A DNA stretch of 62,000 nt from Glandiceps talaboti (taxonomy: Eukaryota; Hemichordata; Enteropneusta; Spengelidae), in NCBI RefSeq assembly GCF_964340395.1, contig NC_135549.1, forward strand, positions 27,210,095-27,272,094. Reading direction: 5' to 3'. Both the position numbers and the translations under genes were made by a program. Shown here piece by piece: positions 1-11,777 of the stretch (position 1 is its first letter; each line of letters begins with the position of its first letter). A model generated the notes under the pieces. The model was not told the DNA's origin, made no database searches, and saw only the letters and a program-made list of their open reading frames with translations.

Positions 1-168
1 TAAAAAGTATTTTATTAAAATAAAGAATGAAGCAAAGGTTATCTAGATGTATAACCACGAGGTATAATCTCCGTTTATATCGCCAAGACATAGTGTTTCA
101 AAGCACAATTTCAATTTTAATCAAAACACACAACACACATTTGATAAGCCGAGATCTTTCGAGTTCAA

Positions 169-240
169 AAACAGGGAACTCGGGCTCAGTTAGTTTTGTT
201 TACGAAAACAAACAAATACATAAATAAATAAATGAATGAA

Positions 241-271
<31 letters not shown>

Positions 272-472
272 ATACTGACAAGCATCAAGAAGAGAGTAAT
301 CACAAATCAGCATCAGCAATGTCAGTCAGTATCAAGAATTAGTATCTTTTCATATATGCAAAATAGTCGCAAGTCCATATTTTGTTTGTCAGCATTATAT
401 TATTTATTTATTTACTTATGCGTTTGTTTGTTTGTTTTCGTAAACAAAACGAACTGAGTCTGAGTTGCCTGT
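169..472. repeat. Fold-back (inverted-repeat) element
   Basis: Arms at about 169-235 and 403-472 are near-perfect reverse complements: GAACTCGGGCTCAG on the left pairs with CTGAGTCTGAGTTGC on the right, followed by a shared GTTTTGTTTACGAAAACAAAC block. An AAAT microsatellite starts in the inner part of the left arm and the mirrored TTTA run sits in the right arm. There is no coding capacity. It is probably a MITE-type non-autonomous element; this is inference from structure. Confidence 0.65.
219..273. repeat. (AAAT)n microsatellite
   Basis: A nearly pure AAAT tetranucleotide run with a few AATG variants near its left end, overlapping the inner edge of the left arm of the surrounding fold-back element. 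Confidence 0.9.
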
Positions 473-1868
473 GCTTCAACCAGTCATACTTGTTCACTCA
501 TTGATAGATGGGACTATTTATGATCCACGGTCACGTGATCACGAAGAATGCTCCCGTAGATCTTTCAGGGAAAAAAAGTACCGTACATCAAAGTAAAGTA
601 CAATGTACATAAAAAAATTCGATGTTAGGTAAAGTGCATTGAAACAATCAAATATTTCATTTACACGGCGGTTCGCGTGTGGTTACAAGCTCCCTGCTGC
701 CAGCTTCTTCACAAAATATAAAACCTCCTGGAATCACAACTACTGCCGACTCTCCACTTTTTGTTATTTCGTATTTTTTTGAACTATTATGAGTCGATTA
801 TTGGCAATTTGTTCAGATGGGTAGTACGAAGTGTATACCTTACTTACACCTTGGAGTAATTATACTGACAGTATAATTACTGACAGTATAATTACTCCAA
901 GCTTACACACAATTGCAAATCTTTCAAAATTGAAAACAATTGAATGACGACGTTCGTTGAACGATTTGTTTCATGGTAATTTTTGCCAATTTTATTGATA
1001 TAATTATGTCTATTGTCCAGGTGCAAAAGTGTAATGACTTCCCTTGCTCTACCAAGTCTACAGTGTTAGTATCTATGATAACAATACGAACGACGTCTTA
1101 TTGCTGTATTAGGTCATAGAGTAGGTGTCTATGATTGGGTGTGTTGTTAGCAAAATTTGATAATTACTAGATGGTGTCTGCTGGAAAAATGATTGACAGA
1201 CGAAAGCAGGTACTTTACCAATCACTATAAATCACACACTCCTTGTCTGTGGTATAACAACCGTGTGACCGGATAAGGTATTTTTTTGACTCTCAACTTC
1301 TAAAAGGTGGGTGTTTCTTTTTATTATGAACACGGATATATTGACAATTATTGGCGGTAATTTCGTATTAATTGTTAACCTACAGTGTGAAGACACACTC
1401 ATCGTTTTTCATTTCCTACTTCTTTAAACACGCGAGTTGTACATGTGTGTGTGAGATCTGCAGAAAGTAGATATTGACAAAGACTTCAGACACCATGTAG
1501 AACAGCTCTCGGCTTTCCGATTCACACATCGAGTTGAGATTTTGAATCAGTAAAAAAAAAATCGCCACTTGTTCCCGCGATAATGCGCTGGACAATAAGT
1601 AATTCCTTTTCCCGTCTGTGTACAACAAAAGCTATGTCTACGTTTTAGCACCTTGGTACACATGAAGAGGCTACACAAAGGTGTAACGTTTGTAGCAAAC
1701 ATAGAAATACTAATTGAGTACAAATAGACGAATAAATTAACACTATACTTATCACCTCATACATCGCTGCATAGAGATAGAGAAAAAAAATACGGATTTC
1801 CTCGGCATCTGATCATTCTAGCTCCAGATTTCATCGCTTCAACATCGTCGATCTAAACACTGGACAGC
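473..1868. other. Upstream flank of the homeobox gene, no gene seen
   Basis: No coding exon or RNA gene was recognised here. The stretch is AT-rich and holds one small palindrome (851-901). It presumably contains the promoter and 5' UTR of the homeobox gene that starts at 1869, but no convincing TATA box could be singled out. Confidence 0.5.
851..901. repeat. Small palindrome, family F copy 1
   Basis: The arms TTGGAGTAATTATACTG and CAGTATAATTACTCCAA are perfect reverse complements around a short centre that repeats the motif once more. A second copy of the same hairpin lies in intron 2 of the homeobox gene (2966-3010). Confidence 0.8.
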
Positions 1869-4657
1869 ATGTCTGAATTCAGCGACCGAAGCTCATCGTC
1901 TATGATTTCATCTGTTTCGCCATCCAGTTCTGCTTCCCATCGGTGTCTAACACCGAGTTCAATCTCCTCTTCTGAAGGTATATCACCGAGACCTAGCTTT
2001 GCCGACGACGAAAGTAGCAGCCGAGATGAAAGCCTACATTCGCCCATCTCTGATGGTAAGAATTTTTTTTTGTGTGTGTTTGTTCTCATAAATTCTACCC
2101 ATTTGAAACTACCACTGTTACCTTTGAATTCAACCATATTACGATCCCAATGGAAGGAATTCATTTCTCGGTAAGCAGATACTTCCATATGTCTTTCTTT
2201 TTTTTTCAAATAAAAGATTTATAAAACATTGTCTCATCTGAATATAAGAAAATATGCATTTGTAAACAAGGGAAAAACTAAAGACTGTAGTATAATAGTA
2301 AGACCATGGATCTATTATTGACAGATCCATGGTAGTACACACAAACCTCATGTCTAAGTTAGCAGAGTTGACAGTATACTAGGGGCCAGACAGGCCTAAA
2401 ATCAAAACGATTCTATGAATATTATAGTAGGAACGTTAGTATTATAACACATATTTATATATATTCTACCAGCTTTGTAAATTTTGTATTCTAGAGATAT
2501 ACTTGAGATCATGACATAGCAGAACAGGTAGGACCAATTTTCGAGTCAAACTTTACTCTCCCACGGCCAGACAGACAAAACTAAAAGTCTAGCTGTACCA
2601 ATTAGGGTTGTCAATATAGAACTTAGAAGTGGGCCCAAAAGCAAGGGAAAACGGTTCATTACGTGTTTTTTTTTTTATTTATTTCGCAGACGATAAGAGA
2701 AGATTGAAGTTTTCGAAGCCAAACAGTCTGAGAGCAAAAAGAACTTCCTTCTATGCCTATCAACTGTCTGGACTTGGCCAGGTGTTCGACAAGGAACAGT
2801 ATCCCGATCCCGTACAAAGACAGAAGATCGCCGATGCTTTGGACTTGGATTTTGATACAGTAACGGTGAGTAGTCATTATTTTATTCGTTTGGGAAGTAA
2901 GACAGAAAGCTACCACCAAGATTTATGATTAGCGAACAACCTCCCGGGGTAAGGTAACTCCCAGCTTGGAGTAATTATACTGACAGTTTGCTGACAGTAT
3001 AATTACTCCAGGCTCAGTCCCAGCTAGACAAAGAAATGAGGTAAAGCTGGTTTATATGACCATGGATCTGTTATTATCTCTCAATAATAGATCCATGACA
3101 TGACGTCACATTTTGCTTAGCCTGTAACCATTGAAGAGTCACCTACGAAAAATGAACCACGAAGCTAGATTGATTGTTGGGTACAAGGGGTCCATCTATT
3201 GCCCCCAACTACCATACCAAGTTTACCACAAATAGCACAGAATCTTCCAACTTCCAAGATGGTCGCCATCGAAACGAAGCTATACAAACATACTTTTGTT
3301 TATAATTATCGCGTGTAGTACGGGGGGACGGGTGTTAATGGTCATTTTCAGATAAGTGAAACTCCTGTCATACGACGCCTGAATAGAAATATTTTGTTAG
3401 TTTTTCCTGTGTTGCTGGTTTTTTCAATCACACCTCACAAAATCAGAGAAGAATTTCCTTTACATTTCATTACATTTTTAAGATACTTGTGTAACAGTCT
3501 TTTTTTGTTGTTGAAGAAAGTCGACTTAGAATTTTTACAAGAAGGGTTGTCAAATGTGATACCATGACATTGACACAATGAATTAGAATGTGGGAGTATT
3601 TTTTGGCAAACGTTTATCACCTTTGTTGCCCTGTTGACATGTGTGAATATACCATTTTCTCTGTTACATATGCACAGAAAGTAGGTGGGGTGCGTATTTT
3701 CAAATAGTCGCCATTACACTATTTTCACAAATCTGATAATATCATCTTGGGTGGTAGGTCTTTCCACGGGATAAGCGGCAACACCTATGTCTTTTTTTTC
3801 TAATCTGGGTATTTACAATTAATACCCGATTGCAATAATCTGCGACACCTAAAGCAGGCTATATACATCCGTAGTTAAAAATAGTCAACAACTAAATACA
3901 TGTTTATATCTTTTTATTATTATTATTATAGCGATGGTTTCAGAACCGCCGTGCCAAGTTTCGTCGCGACAGAAGCACAGGACAACGGAAATCACGAGAA
4001 TCTGAGGAAACACCGACCAAGCGAGGAACTGGCACCTCTTCGTTCCACATGGAATCGATTCTTAGGAAATCGCCACCAAGTGAGAAGTGTTCAACGTCGT
4101 CTTTTCAGAACAAAGTGACACCTACAGAGACAAGTGTGAACAGTTATTATCAGTATTTCCCCTATTATTACCCCTCCTACGTGTACCATTATTATCCGAA
4201 CGTGAGAGCTCACTGTCACTCACCCGTTTCCATGGCGTCAGAACACCCTATTCTCTTGCCAGTTGAGAAGCCATTAGATCTCAGTTGTAGTAAGAAACGC
4301 GATTGCGTAGAACGAGAATCCGAAGCGAGTCCCAAGAAAAGGAAGAAGAGGAGATGTAGCGAGGAAAAGAGAGAAGCTGCCGCTGCGATATTAGATCTCA
4401 GTCGACAGGTGGGACACGACGATACAGACTCAATGACGGAGAAAAAGAAGGCGGAACCGTCTTACTTCGAACAATTGAACTTCTCACCTTTCCCGTCTGT
4501 CTATTCGTCTGCGTACTACAGATCGTTCCCCTTTCGTCCTATTTTCCACACGGATGATACACGTAGAAATGACTCTAGTGCTGGGTACGTTCCAATGACA
4601 TCCGTACCTGTTAACTCCGTATATGGAAATCAATCGGTTGAACCGAGCTCACAGTAG
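1869..4657 (+). CDS. Divergent paired-like homeodomain transcription factor
   Basis: Three exons, 1869-2055, 2690-2865 and 3932-4657, all with GT-AG introns and conserved phase, give a 362-residue protein. Exon 1 encodes a Ser-rich acidic N-terminus (residues 1-62). The homeodomain is residues 76-135, split by intron 2 between homeodomain positions 46 and 47. It has F8, Q12, L16, F20, the YPD signature at 25-27 typical of paired-like domains, and a recognition helix with W48 F49 Q50 N51 R53. Position 47 is Arg, where V or I is usual, and helix 1 reads SGLGQVF instead of the usual ELE-type core. The C-terminal half carries PLDLS (235-239), a match to the CtBP co-repressor motif, a second related LDLS (275-278), a basic PKKRKKRR nuclear signal (255-262) and a Tyr-rich stretch (about 192-210). 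By family it should be a nuclear DNA-binding regulator; repression through CtBP is inferred. I could not assign it to a named homeobox family. Confidence 0.88.
2303..2333. repeat. Small palindrome, family G copy 1 (homeobox intron 1)
   Basis: ACCATGGATCT and AGATCCATGGT flank the centre ATTATTGAC. A related hairpin lies in intron 2 (3057-3099). Confidence 0.75.
2966..3010. repeat. Small palindrome, family F copy 2 (homeobox intron 2)
   Basis: TTGGAGTAATTATACTGACAG is followed by a short loop and the reverse complement CTGACAGTATAATTACTCCA. It is the same unit as 851-901 with one centre repeat lost. Confidence 0.8.
3057..3099. repeat. Small palindrome, family G copy 2 (homeobox intron 2)
   Basis: CATGGATCTGTTATT pairs with AATAATAGATCCATG around a TCTCTC-type loop. 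It shares its arms with 2303-2333. Confidence 0.75.
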
Positions 4658-5048
4658 ACAATATCATAGTACTAAATTTTCCATGTTCTGTGCAATCTGA
4701 TAAAGAAAAGTGTTTTCATGTTGTTTTTGACAAATGGTATTTATTGATTTGTTTTGCAATAATCTTTCCCCTCTTTCCTTCATACCGTACAAGCTTATGA
4801 TTCAAAAATGAAGCTCTGTGAGACACCAAAATTATTTCCCGCCAAAACTGTGCTGATCAAAATTCTCGTGTTCTGTTAGCATGTCATCTTTCGATACTTC
4901 AGTTTGTTTGAAGGCGAATGAGATGGCTAGTCCTGATGATAAATTTACGTGTAATGCATGGATCGGACTAAGTCTGCAATCGAAATTCTATTCCTATAGA
5001 CTTATAATGTGAGGTGCATTTTTGGATAACCATTCGGATGCTACAGTT
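4658..5048 (+). other. Homeobox gene 3' flank
   Basis: AT-rich sequence following the homeobox stop codon, presumably the 3' UTR. No canonical AATAAA was found close to the stop, so the transcript end is not placed. Confidence 0.4.
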
Positions 5049-5500
5049 AACAATTTTCAGAGTCTGACCGGAAGTTGGTTGCCTGGCACGGTATACTTTT
5101 TTTTGTATATAAGCTCGTCCTCAATTTTGAACGAGGTACATTAGGTGTTATTCACAACGAGGCTCAGTCAATTAAATACTTTATTTGCCATCCTTGGATT
5201 CCACCTGCCAGGCAGGCAGGGAGAAAACACACTAAGAAACCCCACAATGTTACCGTGTTATGTAAAATTCACTTTTCTGTCGATTCATTTTCTATTTGTA
5301 CCTAAATCTGCTAGACTGGTGAAATATAAACATGTCCAAAGTTTGATTGCCTTAAAAAACTATTTTTTTGAAATATGAGTATTATTCTGAAGATATTTGA
5401 ACGGTCTTGCCATTTACAATTTTCAGAGTCTGACCGGAAGTTGGTTGTCTGGCACTGTATACTTTTGGGGTTTCTTTTTGGATATAACCGCGTCTTCAAA
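5049..5500. repeat. Direct duplication, two copies of a ~80-bp block
   Basis: 5049-5132 and 5415-5500 share a core starting ATTTTCAGAGTCTGACCGG and running on through the TGGCAC and GTATACTTT blocks, with scattered differences. Each copy is preceded by a pyrimidine-rich TTTTCAG that resembles a splice acceptor. No protein family was recognised in any frame, so I treat them as repeats. Confidence 0.6.
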
Positions 5501-6207
5501 ACACACGAAACAATTTTTTTCTTCTTCTCAATCTACCGACAAACCTACACGCGGGCCGACGGACGGCAAAGAAAGAATTTATTTGACGATGACTTAGTCT
5601 AAGCAGAGTGTAATTTTCGTGACGTCTTTTTGGTAATTCTTTTTCTATGTGTCAGTAACAATCAACAAAGTGTTTGTGTATATTATGAATTTGTCGGATA
5701 TTCATAAATAGGTAAAAAAAAATAGGTAAACATAAAACGTGCCAGAATTAATTTTGACGATAAAATCGAAAGGAAAAATGTAAGTTTATTTCGTGTTTGC
5801 TTCAGATCTAATTTATTTTGGTATACTTAGTATACCCGCTTTGCATTCTAATTTTTGTTGTTGTATATTTTTCAATGACGTAATAAGCACGTGACTTGTA
5901 CTGACCTCTAAATAATTTACATTGAATATGTTGATTTTAATCACCACGCGTTTGTCAGCTTGTCCTTCGTCTTATTTTTCATGACTATATTCCAAATTCG
6001 TCGGCCCTTTCCCCGAAATTTATGTCGGGCGAAGAAACATGGTTATTGCTGTAAACAGATAAAGAGTTTCAACATAAACTAAAACAGTGCTTTGAACTGA
6101 AGAAACATCCATTTCTTTGTCTGGTTTTCCTCCACAGCTATGTATGCCACTAATCAGTAAATAAAAACGAAAATTTCTCATTGCAATGTTTTCGCATATC
6201 GTGTGTG
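5501..6207. other. No gene seen
   Basis: AT-rich sequence with only short chance open frames. No repeat or RNA gene was recognised in it. Confidence 0.45.
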
Positions 6208-6247
6208 TCTATACATAGACCCTCCACCCACAGGGTCTATGGTCTAT
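6208..6247. repeat. Small palindrome
   Basis: CATAGACCCT pairs with AGGGTCTATG around a CCACCCAC centre; the outer arms partly extend the pairing. Confidence 0.6.
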
Positions 6248-6291
6248 ACTTTATTCGTGTGTCAAAAATGATATAATTCTGAGTAAGTATG

Positions 6292-6396
6292 TATGGACTG
6301 TAAGGTACACCGTCAAGGGGCGCCCTCAGGCATCGGTCAACACCAAGGAGAAAGTCGGTGAGGGCCGAGCTACACGATGTATCTTTACAGTCTATA
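6292..6396 (+). repeat. Short TIR element, family D copy 1
   Basis: About 105 bp, bounded by GGACTGTAAGGTAC on the left and GTATCTTTACAGTC on the right, which are imperfect reverse complements. A second copy in the opposite orientation is at 38941-39050, with the same GC-richer interior (a CGCCCTCAGG-like block and GGTGAGGGC). It has no open frame of note. The TA-flanked ends suggest a Tc1/mariner-type MITE, which is inference. Confidence 0.7.
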
Positions 6397-6647
6397 GCAA
6401 GGATCATTGATGCGAAAGAGCTGTTGCAGCAAATCTGACCGGAGATTATTTTGACGTGTGGTGAATGTTTGATTGGAAGGGCTGTGCTTTTGACATGGTT
6501 GAAACAATAGAAATACGCCTTGAATTCAATATGTCTCATTGAAATAAACCTGACAACCCCCCCCCCCCCCCTCATAAATTATGCACTTTTATGGTAAAAT
6601 TCTAGAAATGATAGTTACATAGTGAAAGTTGCATGTTTCGCCATCTG

Positions 6648-6990
6648 GCACCTATACACAGGTACTTGTTTCCCGATATGTGTATCTGAACATTTCTATC
6701 AGAATAGAATAAAATGTCGATAATATTGATACTATTGACGTTTTTAGCCAACTGTATATGAAAGGGATAAAATTACAATTGTTTCTATGATCGCGCAAGT
6801 CCACCCACCGCGAAATAACAATCGCGGTGGGTGGACTTGCATTGTGCGATCATAGAAACAATTTTACCATTTTAGTGTAATTTTACCCCTTTCATATACA
6901 GTTGGCTTAATATGTCAATATTATCGATATTATCGACATTTTATTGTATTCTGATACATATCTCGGTAAACAAGTGCATGTGCACCTGTA
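6648..6990. repeat. Large fold-back element, ~150-bp arms
   Basis: The left arm (about 6648-6808) and right arm (about 6828-6990) are reverse complements over most of their length. Landmarks are ACTTGTTT near the outer ends, AAAATGTCGATAAT, AACTGTATATGAAAGG, and a perfect CAAGTCCACCCACCGCG at the centre. The loop is about 11 nt. There is no coding content; it looks like a MITE. A few small indels separate the arms. Confidence 0.85.
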
Positions 6991-9822
6991 TTTGTCCAGT
7001 GGGGAAGTTTTTCGTTCAGGAAAATGCACTTTGACCTGTACTCTGTTGACTGCCTCAAAATCACCGGTGACCATGAATAAAAGACGAGAGAGGGAAAAAA
7101 TGACACTGTGAATATGGTCATAATATCGCGGAACCCCTCTGTGGGAATGGTTCGTCATCTCCACTGTATAGTCATTTTATTTGTAGCGGTCCATTTATAT
7201 CCATCGTCTGCAACTAAAACAGAAAGGGAGAAAACAGACGATGATAACTAAGAACAATGGAAATCTGATGGATGTATCACAGAGGTTACTAGTATAGTAT
7301 GCGTGCAATTTAGGTAAATTCATGCGCCTTTAATTTATATTTCGAATACCCCTCCTATGTTAGTTACATTTCTCGGTCATTCCCCCTTTTAATCACCCCG
7401 GTTATTCTCAAAGGTAATTAAGGAAGATAGACTAGAATGTGCCACTATTACGGTGTTACCCGTGGTGCAAACGACCGAATTACTTTTAACCTACCTAAGT
7501 TTTGTTGGAACACATTCGAATTCTCACGTGATCATGGGTGGCACGTTGTGATATAATGATTTATCTCTCCCAAGTACTCATTCATCGAACAATTACTTGA
7601 CACTGAATTTATAAGTGTAGACATAATATTTTGGTATTCAGAGAGACAAATCACTTTGTCATTATTGGGCCACTGCAAGGAGCGATGCTAGAATTCGGAA
7701 GGAGGTGGCTTTTTGACATGATTAGAAACTGCAATATCTTTTGGTACTCAGTATACTTCTCTTCTGTAGTAAACGGTTTGATCAGTCATGGTGTAAAACC
7801 TGAGCCCAGGATTGTGCTTTCGAAAGTTGCCGGACAAAGCCGAATAAGGCCGATGGGCCTGTGTGGTCTTGTTTGTCACTGTACTTTGCTAAAGGGTGAT
7901 ATGGCCAAGTCTAGTGTTAGTATATAGTTCTATATTTAGTTCACAAATTCACAACATATATCATATTGTGTAAATAATTTCATACGATACCATATTCCGG
8001 TCATGAAAGTGATAAATCATGGGCCTCTACCGTAGTGTACATGGGGCGATGTAAATAGTAGAAGTTGTAGAATAGTGTTTAATAATGCTACGAGTCCACG
8101 TCCATTTACATCTGCGAACTATATTTGTGATATACGATAAACTTAAAGAGAAAAAACACTAACTATAGAAAACAGCACATCATAGTACGTAGTGACAGTC
8201 TTGAAGTATCTTGACCTCGTAACTAGGGGTGACGGACACATGCACGACAAGCGAACACATACACCGTGGTCAATCGCCATAGTAAAAATATCTCAGCTCT
8301 TGTGTCTGAACGTAGACCATGCACCAGATTAGTTCTAAAACATCACGTGATAAACATGACCAAATATTACTTACCTTGGCCGATAGTAACTGGTCTATTG
8401 AGCAAAATGGAACAACTTTTGAAAAATTTTGAAACTCTAAGTAAAACATTTGCGTTTGATTCAGATTGCCGTGTGTTATTAATAATATCAGATATGATAT
8501 GGCATTTAATATTGCTGGTATACCGCATTGAAGTTATACCAGGAGATATTAGCTGTAAAAGACCAGTTTGAACCGGACTTCACGTACTGAACGTCGAGCG
8601 TTGGCTAGCGAGTCTACTTAAGCAGAGGTAGGTGTTTTGAGTAATATCGGATGCTCGGGTGGAGGGAGGCGGGGGGGGGGGGAAACTCTATCTAGCATGA
8701 TACGGGTGGGTGTCCTCTGTGAAACCTCCAAACCCAAAGTTGTCAAACCATACATCCGTAAAAAGGAGACCGTTTCTCCCTGGGAACTGTTGATGGCTAA
8801 GGGAGCCGCTTCAGTAATTACAGGGGGGGGGTCAGGCTTGGACTGTTGCGTGAATATGACCCTTTCCAAAATCCGTCGTGCTAAAACGCAACCCTTTCTC
8901 ATTTTCTTTTCTATAAAACACGACTTCCCCAGTTTGAATATTTCAAAAAGACAGTTTAAATGCTGTCGGACATGGAAAAGGACACTAGTCCCATAATCAA
9001 TGGTTTAAGGGATTTAATCCCACCGCTGCCACCACATTGAAAGGTATAATATAATTAGTTTTTTCCCAATTCCTACCGCCGCGGATTTGTGTGAAATCGA
9101 CACTGCATTAGTATCACTGGCCAGAACATTAACTCCCAAACACTAGATGGGTAAACTCTCCATATTGTCGGGACCGAGGTCAACATCTCAACAACATTAT
9201 CCATACTAAATATATCTTACCCAACTTTTCACGTTTTACTATTATGAAACCTATTGTGACTTCTCTCCTCACATCACACCTGGCAATTACTATATGGTTA
9301 TCAGCAGAGATTTGATTGGCATGGTACCTATTAACCGAAACCTAACCCAGCCGATGTGGCAGCAATGGGATGCCAAATCCCCACCCCTATGCAAAATTAG
9401 GCAATGACTCAAATTAAAATGTGATTCCCCCATTATCCCATTTTCTAAAATATGCAATGTCGCCCTCCCCGCGAACCGATTTATAAAAATGTCAACCCTC
9501 TAATTCCCCGGACCCCCCCCCCTTGTAATTACTGAAGGCTCCCTAACAGAACATGCGACCGAAGCACTATGAACACTGCTGAATTTGGCTGGAAAGTGGT
9601 CTTTCAGTATCACAGTAGTCATATTATAATTGCTATATCATTTAAACAATTCAAAGAATTATATCACGGATAAGCGTACAGAAAGTGTGCACAGGTTCAT
9701 ACGTATAAGTGAAGCGTGTCGCCGATCTGCGAGTACCTGTAGGCCCCGTGCTCATTGATATCCATACCTCTGGTGACAATTTTGGAGTGTGGTCCAAAGC
9801 CCCGCAAGGCCACAAGCTGTTG

Positions 9823-9865
9823 TTGATTTATAAAGTAGTACGCCCTCGTTTACTTTATAAATCAA
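9823..9865. repeat. Small palindrome
   Basis: TTGATTTATAAAGTA pairs with TACTTTATAAATCAA around a 13-nt loop. Confidence 0.75.
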
Positions 9866-10263
9866 TTTAAGTCAGGAGTTGAGAGAGATAAGTCCATACC
9901 TGAGAGTCGATCAGCCAATCTTTTCAAGGTACGTTCTGCTCTGAATACCAGGTACTACACTTATGTATTTTAATGTTTGCATGATAACCATTTACAAAAG
10001 GATTTACCTTATATCAGTATCATTTTGTCACCGACCAAATGTTCTGAGAGATTTAAAATGCTCAGGCTGTCCTAGAGATATCTAGGGGCCATTCATTATG
10101 CTCCTACGTAAACCATTGCACAACAACAACCGTACCCACTTGTCAGTTGCCGCCAAGCAATACTTTGTAATTCATGACTTCTTTACATCCTGTACAATGT
10201 ATGTGATTTGACTACTCGGAAATAAAGCAGTGATATATGGAATACTAGTACATACTATATAAC

Positions 10264-10311
<48 letters not shown>
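10264..10311. repeat. (TATATG)n microsatellite
   Basis: About eight nearly perfect TATATG hexamer copies in tandem. Confidence 0.9.
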
Positions 10312-10312
<1 letters not shown>

Positions 10313-11473
10313 TAGACCTACTAGATCCTGGTTCACTCACTGCCTTCTAGCTTTCTAATCCGTTTACTGACAATCATCAGGTGAATGCATAGCTCTTTGC
10401 AATTACGACGATGACATTTCAAATTCAAATCGAAAATGTGAAATGCCAACAGTTCATGACCCACACCATTTATATGAAGAGAGGTCAGCAATACTCAGGA
10501 GAGGGTGACACATTCATGACAAGCCGTAACTCACACACAGACCACGTTTACGTTTGGTATTTTATGTTTGTTGAGCCTACTGGGGAATATAAAGTGGCAT
10601 AATTGAAAGTTTATACAATGTGAAAATTGTGACAATTTGATAATTATCATGATTTAAGTAAGTTCTAATTGTCGATATTAAATATTCAATTCAACTTAAG
10701 CAAACATGCAGGTATACTGTTATAAACGTATGGTACAACAATACGGATATTAGCATACTAGTACTATTCAAACAACGTTCACAGTTCAGTGTGTGAATGT
10801 TTTGTTAATTTACTAATTACTAATTATTGCGTTTTAACCAGTGGTAAAACATTGAACCCATCCGTAATTAACAATGCCATCCTCTCATTTAACTTTTTTT
10901 TTTAAATGCGCACCTTGTTTAAAATTTTCACATTTTAATTTAAAAAATCCTATGAACACAGATTATAGAAACCTTGTTGGGCAAACGTAAATTTAATACT
11001 ATACTTTTTAATTAGTGTAAATGGTCATATACATTCTTTCATTGAGTCATATATAACATCTGATAGAGTCCAAGTAAAGGGTGGGAAGTACTTCATCACT
11101 TAGTATGAAACCATATTCGTTAAAAGTGTCAATGGGATGCATGACAACCCGGGCTCTCAAAACAGACGATCAAGAGTATGAATTTATCTTTGATAACGGA
11201 ATGTTATAAACGTCCAGTTGTCGTGTGCATTGATTGCAAAAGATGACTTACACACGTAGTTCCTATAAACGCCATCTGCTTTCATTGGATAATGGGATCG
11301 CATACATGTTAACGTTTTCAGTAGAAGGAGACTCAGGATATGCGAGATTCGGTGTAGAAAGCTTTTACATTATTCTTTCAATTTGAATAACATTGGAGTC
11401 GACTTGATAGATAAGTGGGCATAATTTCCAATATTTTCAAAATGGAAATTCAACTGCGTTGGTAAACCATATT

Positions 11474-11691
11474 ATTGAATTGAACTTTTGTTCCAAACAT
11501 AAACTTGAATATATTAACCTGAAATTTTCGACTTGCACACTCTATCAGTATTACGGTTTGTCAACTTCCAGGCACCACAGGTGTCATAGCATAAGTGCCT
11601 GGAAGTTGACAACAACTGATAAAGTGTGCTGTCAAAATTTTCAGGCAAAATTTTCAAGTTTGTGTTTGGAGTAAAAGTTCAATTCAACAAT
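11474..11691. repeat. Fold-back element upstream of SULT gene
   Basis: 218 bp. It begins ATTGAATTGAACTTTTG and ends with the complementary CAAAAGTTC-type sequence AGTAAAAGTTCAATTCAACAAT. The roughly 100-bp arms meet at a perfect GTCAACTTCCAGGCAC hairpin around a short loop. Its right edge lies 86 bp from the sulfotransferase start codon, so it sits in the promoter or 5' UTR. Confidence 0.85.
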
Positions 11692-11777
11692 GGATTTCTT
11701 TCTTTTTATCTTTTCTTTCTTAGCGAGATCTGTTGTAGTATATATACACCACACATACTCTGACTTGCACAAGAAAT

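Larger units (their letters stand above)
6991..11473. other. Intergenic region, no gene seen
   Basis: About 4.5 kb without a supported exon. Several open frames of 60-120 codons occur, but none shows a known domain or a splice-consistent partner. It holds one small palindrome (9823-9865), a TATATG run (10264-10311) and G/C homopolymers near 8671, 8824 and 9516. Confidence 0.5.

Noticed and set aside
7631-7927. 98-codon plus-strand frame
   Set aside because: No recognisable motif and no coding neighbours.
8637-8996. 119-codon plus-strand frame, and the overlapping minus-strand frame at 8618-8902
   Set aside because: No domain or splice partner; it contains G homopolymers and reads well on both strands, as chance frames do.
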